Assembly (NCBI GenBank): GCA_021731205.1
Contig: JAKFXV010000037.1
Coordinates: forward strand, 1-5,215
Length of the DNA stretch: 5,215 bases
Origin: Nocardioides sp.
GTDB lineage: Bacteria > Actinomycetota > Actinomycetes > Propionibacteriales > Nocardioidaceae
Reading direction: 5' to 3'
How positions within the stretch are numbered: position 1 is the first letter of the stretch; every line of letters begins with the position of its first letter. The position numbers and the translations under genes are program-made. The notes under the pieces were generated by a model, which did not search any database, was not told where the DNA came from, and saw only the letters and a program-made list of their open reading frames with translations. Shown piece after piece: positions 1 through 4,891 of the stretch.

Positions 1-90
1 GGGTTCAAAGGTTTTGGAGCGACGAGGAGGTCGGCCCTATGCTGACGGGGCTCGATTTCCCGTTCGTTCTGGTGAACTGCGGCGAGTCTG
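1..90 (+). promoter_or_regulatory. tRNA leader region with a possible promoter
   Basis: No credible gene lies here; the short open frame that starts in it runs straight through tRNA-Glu. A possible vegetative promoter is TTGGAG at 14-19 and TATGCT at 38-43 with an 18-base spacer, which would start a transcript near 50 and leave a leader of about 40 bases before tRNA-Glu. The -35 matches the consensus only in its TTG, the -10 in four of six bases. The position is right, but this is inference. Confidence 0.3.
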
Positions 91-163
91 GCCCCCATCG
101 TCTAGTGGCCTAGGACGCCGCCCTTTCACGGCGGTAGCACGGGTTCGAATCCCGTTGGGGGTG
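91..163 (+). tRNA. tRNA-Glu (anticodon TTC)
   Basis: A full cloverleaf can be folded by eye. The acceptor stem pairs 91-97 with 156-162, with a G-U as first pair, and G163 is the discriminator base. The anticodon stem is CCGCC (118-122) with GGCGG (130-134). The seven-base loop CTTTCAC has anticodon TTC at 125-127, which reads GAA and GAG. The T arm contains GGGTTCGAATCCC. CCA is not encoded (CGC follows), so it must be added by the CCA-adding enzyme. tRNA-Asp lies 90 bases downstream on the same strand; Glu-Asp tRNA clusters are common in actinobacteria. Confidence 0.97.
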
Positions 164-186
164 CGCGTCGCTCGACGTCGCTTCGA

Positions 187-217
187 TTGGGAGCGGGTCA
201 GTGCCGTGGGTTAGAGT
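187..217 (+). promoter_or_regulatory. possible internal promoter for tRNA-Asp
   Basis: In the 90-base spacer between the tRNAs, TTGGGA (187-192) is followed after 19 bases by TAGAGT (212-217), a four-of-six match to the -10 consensus preceded by GGT. This would start transcription around 223-225, about 30 bases before tRNA-Asp. The alternative is that both tRNAs come from one upstream promoter and are separated by processing. The spacing is long and the -35 weak. Confidence 0.25.
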
Positions 218-253
218 TCCACCGCTTCACCGGGAGTGTTCCGGCAAGCACCA

Positions 254-327
254 GGCCCCGTAGCGCAGTTGGTTAGCGCGCCGCCCTGTCACGGCGGAGG
301 CCGCGGGTTCGAGTCCCGTCGGGGTCG
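254..327 (+). tRNA. tRNA-Asp (anticodon GTC)
   Basis: Acceptor stem 254-260 (GGCCCCG) pairs with 320-326 (CGGGGTC), including one G-U pair; G327 is the discriminator. The D arm contains AGCGCAGTTGGTTAGCGC. The anticodon stem is CCGCC (281-285) with GGCGG (293-297), and loop CTGTCAC carries GTC at 288-290, reading GAC and GAT. The T arm contains GGGTTCGAGTCCC. CCA is not encoded. The 19 bases of the anticodon arm region (279-297) are identical to those of the neighbouring tRNA-Glu (116-134) except at the wobble base. Confidence 0.97.
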
Positions 328-340
328 CACAACGTGCGAC
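324..340 (+). terminator. hairpin overlapping the tRNA-Asp 3' end
   Basis: GTCGCAC (324-330), loop AAC and GTGCGAC (334-340) form a perfect 7-bp stem. It starts inside the last four bases of tRNA-Asp (324-327). No T-run follows on the + strand (GCGCAAGAAG), so it is not a classical intrinsic terminator. It may slow or end transcription, or set the substrate for 3' processing of the tRNA precursor. A 10-bp palindrome, CAGGCGCCTG (354-363), lies between it and the stop codon of the convergent - strand gene and may help separate the two transcripts. Confidence 0.4.
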
Positions 341-364
341 GCGCAAGAAGATTCAGGCGCCTGC

Positions 365-1267
365 CTAGGAGACTGACTGGGCAGAACCGCCCGGCTTCCA
401 ACGGCTGGGCGCCTCACCGCCGGCCTGCCGGGAGAACTCGCCGAGGAACCAGTGGCTGTAGGCGTTCTGGTCGGGTGTGCGCGCGATCGCCAGGAACCGC
501 TGGGCGCGACAGAACGCGTCGGCGATGTCGAGCACCTCGAGGATCTGCGGGATCAAGGCCGGCAGGCGAGGGGTGATGTCGACGCGGACATCGAGCGTGG
601 TCTGGCCGTCTCGCAACGCCTCCTCGAGCTGGAGGATCGCCGCGTGCGGGAACTCCTTCTCGAAGGCCAAGATCAACTCCGAGAGCCGATTGGCCAGGGG
701 GTAGTCCTCCGAGTGGGTCATCGCCAGCATGCGCAACTCCCGGCGCAGTTCGCGGTAGTGCGTCAGCAAGGCGTGGCAGGTGTCGGCCTCAGCGCCCAGG
801 ATCGTGACCGGGATGTGTTCGCCGGACAGATCCTCCTCCGGCGGCTCGGAAACGCTCAGGGCGAACGGCGGATCGATGTAGGGACGCACGTCGCTCGCCG
901 GCTCGAACCAGACGATCTTCCGGTTGCGTTCCACCTCGGCACCCCAGGCAGTGGAGCATTTCGCCACGATGCTGAGTCCGCGGCCGGTGGTCGCGAGCCG
1001 CTCGGGGTCGTTGCCGGGCACGGCGGGCGGGCGTGGGGAACCGTCGGTGACCTCGATGCGCGGATGCTCGACGGTCCCTCGGACGGCAACGGAGATGGGC
1101 GGGGCACCGTGCAGCAAGGCATTGGTCACGAGCTCTGAGACGCCGAGTTGGGCGCAGTCCACGAGTTCGGGGCGGCCGATGTCGAGGCACGCGTCGGCGA
1201 CCCACCGGCGTACGACGCCAACAGATCGCGGACCCACGTCCACCTGCAACTTCGTGTTGCTCAACAT
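365..1267 (-). CDS. RsbW-like ATP-binding regulator with fused C-terminal helical domain
   Basis: About 300 residues, cytoplasmic, with no signal peptide or membrane segment. Residues ~1-125 are a GHKL/HATPase_c_2 domain of the anti-sigma-factor kinase type: N-box ELVTNALLHG (E45, N49), G1-like box DGSPRP (D75, G76) and G2-like box TGRGLSIV (~94-101). Family members bind ATP, and many phosphorylate an anti-anti-sigma (STAS) partner while sequestering a sigma factor. Residues ~150-283 form a second, largely helical domain that starts near HIPVTILGAEADTCHALLTHYRELRREL and ends with a WFLGEFSRQ motif (~273-281). I recognise it loosely as a C-terminal extension of actinobacterial regulators; its function is unknown. 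The frame is open for 62 more codons upstream, but that stretch looks non-coding and overlaps the divergent promoter region. ATG at 1267 was chosen because the conserved domain starts there and GGGA lies 7 bases upstream; the adjacent GTG (1270) is possible. No STAS or sigma gene is in the window, so the partner is unknown. Confidence 0.87.
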   Translation of the reverse strand: MLSNTKLQVDVGPRSVGVVRRWVADACLDIGRPELVDCAQLGVSELVTNALLHGAPPISVAVRGTVEHPRIEVTDGSPRPPAVPGNDPERLATTGRGLSIVAKCSTAWGAEVERNRKIVWFEPASDVRPYIDPPFALSVSEPPEEDLSGEHIPVTILGAEADTCHALLTHYRELRRELRMLAMTHSEDYPLANRLSELILAFEKEFPHAAILQLEEALRDGQTTLDVRVDITPRLPALIPQILEVLDIADAFCRAQRFLAIARTPDQNAYSHWFLGEFSRQAGGEAPSRWKPGGSAQSVS

Positions 1268-1274
1268 CACCGTT

Positions 1275-1286
1275 TCCCATCCCCCC
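1275..1286 (-). promoter_or_regulatory. ribosome binding site for the ATP-binding protein
   Basis: On the - strand GGGGGGATGGGA lies just upstream of ATG 1267. Its last GGGA ends 7 bases before the ATG and 4 before the alternative GTG at 1270. The G-run ends 13 and 10 bases before them. This favours a start at 1267 or 1270 over the far-upstream ATG at 1453. Confidence 0.5.
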
Positions 1287-1289
1287 ACA

Positions 1290-1306
1290 GGATCAGTGGC
1301 TGATCC
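1290..1306. promoter_or_regulatory. perfect 17-bp palindrome, candidate operator
   Basis: GGATCAG, spacer TGG and CTGATCC form a perfect inverted repeat with 7-bp arms. It ends 22 bases before the ATG (1267) of the - strand gene, so it sits in the leader or core promoter of that gene. This fits a dimeric repressor site or an RNA hairpin upstream of the ribosome binding site. No regulator for it is visible in the window. Confidence 0.4.
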
Positions 1307-1554
1307 ATTGTCTACCCCATCGGGTGGGGCTGGTGGGCATCCGAATCGGACAATTTCGTATACCGAGCGTATTTCGTTGACACCACCCGCACATCCCACG
1401 TCCATAGCGCTTTCGGGAGCCATCCATGGACTAGACGGCGCCGGATGGGTCATGTGACATCATCCGATCGGGTGAATGAGGTCCAGCAGGGAGTCACTTA
1501 CGATTTAGGTGGTCCGCCGCGACCCTTCCCCCACCTGTCCTGTCCTCAAGATGT

Positions 1555-1559
1555 TGGGA
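1555..1559 (+). promoter_or_regulatory. ribosome binding site deciding a GTG start
   Basis: TGGGA at 1555-1559 lies 6 bases before the GTG at 1566. The in-frame ATG at 1551 and GTG at 1509 have no comparable purine-rich site before them. From 1566 the protein starts MRRFFTWSVLLGLLVG, a compact signal peptide, which supports this start. Confidence 0.45.
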
Positions 1560-1565
1560 AACTCC

Positions 1566-3263
1566 GTGAGACGCTTCTTCACCTGGTCCGTGCTCCTCGG
1601 CTTGCTGGTGGGCTTGATGCCCCCGGCTGCTTGGGCGCTCACGTACTCATCGACCGCCGCACCCACCTGGATCCCGAACGGGCAGGTGTGGGCCATCACG
1701 GTCACCCCGACCCGGGTGTACCTCGGTGGCGACTTCAGCAGCCTGAAGAACCCTGTCACCGGTGCCAGCGTGACCCGCAACCACCTCGCGGCCATCGATC
1801 GAGCGACCGGCAATCCCACCTCGTGGGCGCCCAACGTCATTGACAACCCGGCGATTCCGGATCCCAACGGGCAGCGCCGGAATCCCGCGATCGCCGCGAT
1901 TCTGGTCAACGGCAACACCGTCTACGTCGGTGGCGACTTCACCGCGATCGGCGCGACCGATCGCAACTTCGCGGCCGCCATCAGCGCGTCGACCGGTGCG
2001 GTGACCAGCTGGAACCCTCTGGTCGAGGGCGGACTGGTCTGGGACTTCAGCCTCGATGGCAGTGACCTCTACATGGTCGGCCAGTTCGGCAAAGTGGGCG
2101 GCAATGACAGCACCGGGGCTGCGCGAGTGGATGCGAGCACTGCGGCCCACGAGCCCGGTTGGGATGTCCAGATGGTCGGCCAGGCTCAGGCGATCGCGAA
2201 GTCGGGAAACACGATCTACCTCGGTGGCACCTTCACCGAACTCAAGGGTCAGGCGCGCAACTACCTCGCCTCGGTCAACGACAACAACGGTGATCCCACC
2301 GGCTGGACTCCGCCGACCCAGTGCCCCGACATCGCCACGATCTGCCGGGTCCGCGACCTGGCCGTCGACGGATCGCACGTGTACGCCGCGATCGGCGGCG
2401 AGCCGGGCGGTCGTGCCGGTGCGTGGCTTGCCAGCGGCGCCAACGACGAGCCGGAGTGGAAGCACGAAGCCGACGGTGAGGTCCAGGCCGTCACGGTCTA
2501 CGACGGGGTCGTCTACTTCGGCGGTCACTTCAAGGAGCGGATCACCGAACTGACCCCGGCGGGCGACCCAGGCACCCGGTCGCCTCGCAACCAGTTCTAT
2601 GCGGCCGATCCGGACACGGGCGTCGTCTTGCCGTACACCATCCCGGCCGTCGAGCCGGCTCGCCCGGGCATCCGGGTGATCCAGGCCGACGCCACGGCGA
2701 TCCGGATCGGTGGCACCACGCCGATCCTCAACAAGCCCTACAAGAACTTCCTCACCTTCGCCGCACCCGGCGTGACGATCCCGGGGCCGGTCGCGACGAC
2801 CACGCGCCTGGTGGTGAAGACGAAGGGCTGCAAGACCTGCAAGGTTCGCGTCTACGAGGATCGCGGCAGCGACACTCCGTGGAAGTCGAAGTGGAAGAAG
2901 GCCAAGAAGTCCAAGACCGTCTTCTCGGTGCCCACCCACAAGACCGTGGGTCTGACGGTGCAGATCAAGGCGCCGTGGGAGCGCCGGATGAAGAAGACCA
3001 CCGAGGTCGTCATGCGCTATAGCGGCCGCAATGCGGGCCAGAAGATCGGCCCGATCAAGGCCGCGAAGTACAAGAAGGCCACCTCCTGCTGGGCCGGCAC
3101 GGTTGCCGACTCGGCCAAGTTGGTCGTGGCGACCAAGCGGGTCGCGCTCGGCGGCAAGATCGGGACTCGCGCCTGGACGAAGACGACCAAGATCTACCTG
3201 AGCCCGATGCGCAAGTCCAAGAAGGGCGTGCTGATGGTCAAGAAGGTCACGGCCTGCAGCTGA
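1566..3263 (+). CDS. exported seven-bladed beta-propeller with basic C-terminal domain
   Basis: About 565 residues from the GTG start. Residues 1-24 are a signal peptide: RR, hydrophobic FFTWSVLLGLLVGLM, then PPAAWA before a likely cleavage ahead of LTYSS. Seven repeats of the DUF5122/delta-60 type follow at about 40-91, 108-152, 158-203, 207-251, 261-303, 305-362 and 369-402. The best ones show VYLGGDFSSL, VYVGGDFTAI, IYLGGTFTEL and VYFGGHF, followed by a strand and a turn such as STGAVTSWNP. I infer a closed seven-bladed propeller. Residues ~410-565 form a different, very basic domain: in its last 154 residues I count 40 Lys/Arg against 6 Asp/Glu. It also has cysteines at 422 and 425 (GCKTC), 508 and 564, which could form disulfides outside the cell. 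No catalytic motif, LPXTG signal or membrane anchor is seen. The basic domain could hold the protein to anionic wall polymers or nucleic acid; this is inference. A paralogue lies directly downstream. The ligand is unknown. Confidence 0.85.
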   Translation: MRRFFTWSVLLGLLVGLMPPAAWALTYSSTAAPTWIPNGQVWAITVTPTRVYLGGDFSSLKNPVTGASVTRNHLAAIDRATGNPTSWAPNVIDNPAIPDPNGQRRNPAIAAILVNGNTVYVGGDFTAIGATDRNFAAAISASTGAVTSWNPLVEGGLVWDFSLDGSDLYMVGQFGKVGGNDSTGAARVDASTAAHEPGWDVQMVGQAQAIAKSGNTIYLGGTFTELKGQARNYLASVNDNNGDPTGWTPPTQCPDIATICRVRDLAVDGSHVYAAIGGEPGGRAGAWLASGANDEPEWKHEADGEVQAVTVYDGVVYFGGHFKERITELTPAGDPGTRSPRNQFYAADPDTGVVLPYTIPAVEPARPGIRVIQADATAIRIGGTTPILNKPYKNFLTFAAPGVTIPGPVATTTRLVVKTKGCKTCKVRVYEDRGSDTPWKSKWKKAKKSKTVFSVPTHKTVGLTVQIKAPWERRMKKTTEVVMRYSGRNAGQKIGPIKAAKYKKATSCWAGTVADSAKLVVATKRVALGGKIGTRAWTKTTKIYLSPMRKSKKGVLMVKKVTACS

Positions 3264-3278
3264 TCTAGCTCGAACGAG

Positions 3279-3318
3279 GCGGTGGGTCGCACGGCACTAG
3301 GTGCTAGCGACCCACCGC
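3279..3318 (+). terminator. strong intergenic hairpin after the first propeller gene
   Basis: GCGGTGGGTCGC (3279-3290) and GCGACCCACCGC (3307-3318) form a perfect 12-bp GC-rich stem. Its 16-base loop holds a second small stem, GCAC (3294-3297) with GTGC (3301-3304). It begins 15 bases after the stop codon. Only a weak T-rich stretch follows (CTCTGATTTCG), which is usual for actinobacterial terminators. It suggests the two propeller genes are not simply co-transcribed at equal levels. Confidence 0.7.
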
Positions 3319-3376
3319 TCTGATTTCGTCCTGCGCCGCGGCGTGCTTCAATGCCGTGTCTGTCTGTTTCGTTCCC

Positions 3377-3382
3377 AGGGGG
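3377..3382 (+). promoter_or_regulatory. ribosome binding site deciding a TTG start
   Basis: AGGGGG at 3377-3382 is a strong Shine-Dalgarno-like sequence, 5 bases before the TTG at 3388. The first in-frame start codon, at 3301, lies inside the hairpin between the genes and would add 29 residues unlike a signal peptide. This site makes TTG 3388 the best start. Confidence 0.65.
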
Positions 3383-3387
3383 ATCAG

Positions 3388-4707
3388 TTGGCTTCACGTC
3401 GTCACGTTGTTGCGCTCTTGTTCATGGTGCTGGCCCCGCTGGCCGCCGTCAGCCCGCACGCGGGGGCTGTGGGAACTGCGCAACCTTCCGTCGTCTCCGC
3501 GAACCCGGTCGACACCACGCCGCATGCACTCAATGGCAGTGTGCTCGCCATCGCCGCGGTCGGTTCGCGGGTCTACGTCGGCGGGACGTTCACGACGGTC
3601 GTCAACGCGGGCACCTCCGCGCAACTACCCCGCAACTACTTGTTCGCCTTCGATCGCAGCACCGGGCGCGTGGTGACGACGTACACCCCGGCCGTGAACG
3701 GGGCGATCGAATCCATTGCCGCGGCGCCGGACGGCACGTCCATCATCATCGGTGGCCGGTTCACCACGGTGAACGGTGTCGCCCAGCGCGGACTGGCCAT
3801 GCTCGACGTCAACGGCGGCCGGGTTGCGGCGTTCGCCGGCCGAACCAACGGGTATGTCCTCAAGGTGCTCGTGCGTGGCACCCGGCTCATTGCCGCCGGA
3901 CGCTTCAGTGCCGTCAACGGGGTGTCTAGGTCCAATCTGGCAGCGCTGAATGCGACGACTGGTGCCCTGGACACGGCATTCACCATCGGGGCAACGCAAG
4001 GTCGGACCCGCTCCAACGGCACCACGCCTGCGGCGTTCGTCAACGAGATGGACGCGAACGCGGCCGGCACCAGACTCGTGATCATCGGCAACTTCCGGAT
4101 GGTCGGAGGGCAGGCCCGACAGCAGATTGCCATGATCGACCTGACTGGCCGCACCGTCACGGCCTGGTTCACCAATCGCTTCCCGAACGACGTCAGTGGC
4201 GCCCAGGCGTACAGGTGCGGCCAGTCCTTCGACACCCAGATGCGAGACGTCGAGTTCTCCCCCGACGGCGCGTACTTCGTCGTCGTCACAACCGGTGGGG
4301 CCCCTGACCGCAACGTCTCCAGCCTGTGCGACACGGCTTCGCGCTGGGAGACCGGAGCAGCGCCCGGCGCCAGTGGAGCCGTCGAGACCTGGAAGAACTG
4401 CACCGGCGGAGACACTCTGTACTCCGTGGCGACCAGCGGCGTGGCGGTCTACGTCGGCGGACACCAGCGATGGCTCGACAACTGTGGTGGACGCGACAAC
4501 GCCACCCCCGGGTCCTTCGCCGCCGCGGGCATTGGCGCACTCAACCCCAGCACCGGCCTTGCGATTCGCAGCTGGAACCCGGGCCGCACCCGAGGGGTTG
4601 GTGCCGAGGAGCTCGTCACCGCCACTGACGGTCTCTACGTCGGCAGCGACACCGAGTCACTCGGCGGCGAATACCACGCCCGCCTGGGCCGCTTCCCGCT
4701 GAACTGA
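3388..4707 (+). CDS. exported seven-bladed beta-propeller protein
   Basis: About 439 residues from a TTG start. Residues 1-27 are a signal peptide: SRRH, hydrophobic VVALLFMVLAPLAAV, then SPHAGA before the likely cleavage. SRR followed by hydrophobic residues is a weak twin-arginine resemblance, so Sec export is more likely. I read seven DUF5122/delta-60-like repeats at about 52-105, 108-155, 157-220, 221-284, 285-341, 342-404 and 406-439. Their core strands include VYVGGTFTTV, IIIGGRFTTV, LIAAGRFSAV, LVIIGNFRMV, VYVGGHQRW and LYVGSDTESL. The NGV-RGLA and NPSTG turns fit the family. Cysteines at 277, 314, 338 and 366 fall in blades 4 to 6 and could form two disulfides. The product ends at the last blade (GRFPLN) and lacks the basic C-terminal domain of its upstream neighbour. 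The 124-base gap with a hairpin suggests its own promoter, though TTCAAT (3347-3352) is only a weak -10 candidate. Partner and ligand are unknown. Confidence 0.85.
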   Translation: MASRRHVVALLFMVLAPLAAVSPHAGAVGTAQPSVVSANPVDTTPHALNGSVLAIAAVGSRVYVGGTFTTVVNAGTSAQLPRNYLFAFDRSTGRVVTTYTPAVNGAIESIAAAPDGTSIIIGGRFTTVNGVAQRGLAMLDVNGGRVAAFAGRTNGYVLKVLVRGTRLIAAGRFSAVNGVSRSNLAALNATTGALDTAFTIGATQGRTRSNGTTPAAFVNEMDANAAGTRLVIIGNFRMVGGQARQQIAMIDLTGRTVTAWFTNRFPNDVSGAQAYRCGQSFDTQMRDVEFSPDGAYFVVVTTGGAPDRNVSSLCDTASRWETGAAPGASGAVETWKNCTGGDTLYSVATSGVAVYVGGHQRWLDNCGGRDNATPGSFAAAGIGALNPSTGLAIRSWNPGRTRGVGAEELVTATDGLYVGSDTESLGGEYHARLGRFPLN

Positions 4708-4881
4708 CCCCCCCACCCCGCCGAGGCGTCACAAACACGACGCGAGGCGTCACAAACACGACGCGAGGCGTCACAAACACGACGCGAGGCGTCACAAACA
4801 CGACGCGAGGCGTCACAAACTGCGGAACTTTGTGACGCCTCGCGCCCGCAAACTGACGCGTCGACTCGTGTTTGTGACGCC
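4708..4881. other. convergent intergenic gap filled by a repeat array
   Basis: This gap lies between the 3' ends of the propeller gene and the ArsI/CadI-like gene. A C-rich stretch (4708-4722) is followed almost at once by the 21-bp array, which runs to the stop codon of the - strand gene. I find no credible gene here: the - strand frames that cross it only translate the 21-bp unit as a seven-residue repeat. Confidence 0.7.
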
Positions 4882-4891
4882 TCAGCAGCAG
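4723..4891. repeat. 21-bp tandem array, direct then inverted
   Basis: Four exact 21-bp units start at 4723, 4744, 4765 and 4786, each beginning GAGGCGTCACAAAC. A fifth is cut after 14 bases (4807-4820). After 8 unrelated bases, three units in the opposite orientation follow at 4829-4849, 4850-4870 and 4871-4891. The TGACGC core recurs in them at 4833, 4854 and 4875, exactly 21 bases apart. The middle one is degenerate (14 of 21 match). The last matches for 13 bases, then runs into the downstream coding sequence; the TGA stop of that gene (4884-4882) lies inside it. Each junction of direct units makes a small dyad, GACGC-GAG-GCGTC (4739, 4760, 4781 and 4802). There are no unique spacers, so this is not CRISPR. 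Function is unknown; phased protein binding or a terminator cluster are options. Confidence 0.92.
4804..4844. terminator. 16-bp hairpin at the inversion point, possible bidirectional terminator
   Basis: The last direct unit and the first inverted unit pair perfectly over 16 bp: CGCGAGGCGTCACAAA (4804-4819) with TTTGTGACGCCTCGCG (4829-4844), loop of 9 bases. It lies between convergent genes, where a two-way terminator is expected. Neither side has a long T-run. Other pairings are possible: 4723-4740, for example, is fully complementary to 4866-4883. Confidence 0.6.

Larger units (their letters stand above)
1268..1565. promoter_or_regulatory. divergent intergenic regulatory region
   Basis: These 298 bases separate the start of the - strand ATP-binding protein from the start of the first + strand propeller gene. 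Open frames that cross it have no family features. It contains a perfect palindrome (1290-1306, listed separately) and an A/T-rich patch around 1351-1382 with ATTTCGT repeated at 1353 and 1371, 18 bases apart. TTGACA (1377-1382) is a perfect + strand -35 but has no good -10 at 17 bases. On the - strand TATACG (1362-1357) is a possible -10 without a clear -35. For the + gene, TACGAT (1499-1504) could be a -10 giving a leader of about 55 bases. No single promoter is convincing. Confidence 0.4.

Noticed and set aside
14..214. Small + strand open frame
   Set aside because: It runs through the whole tRNA-Glu gene.
328..364. A third tRNA (such as Phe) after tRNA-Asp, often seen in actinobacterial clusters
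   Set aside because: There are too few bases before the convergent gene, and no cloverleaf or T-arm sequence is present.
452..1138. + strand open frame opposite the ATP-binding protein
   Set aside because: The - strand frame carries all the GHKL boxes; this is its complement in another frame.
1268..1453. N-terminal extension of the ATP-binding protein to the ATG at 1453
   Set aside because: The 62 extra residues show no conserved features and overlap the divergent regulatory region, and a better-supported start lies at 1267.
1647..2939. Long (430-residue) - strand open frame opposite the first propeller gene
   Set aside because: It is an Arg/Asp/Val-rich shadow of GC-rich coding DNA, while the + strand frame has a signal peptide and clear repeat motifs.
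3625..4464. Long - strand open frames opposite the second propeller gene
   Set aside because: Two overlapping frames with no domain features; the + strand propeller explains the sequence.
4723..4891. CRISPR array
   Set aside because: The 21-bp units abut one another with no unique spacers, and no cas gene is nearby.
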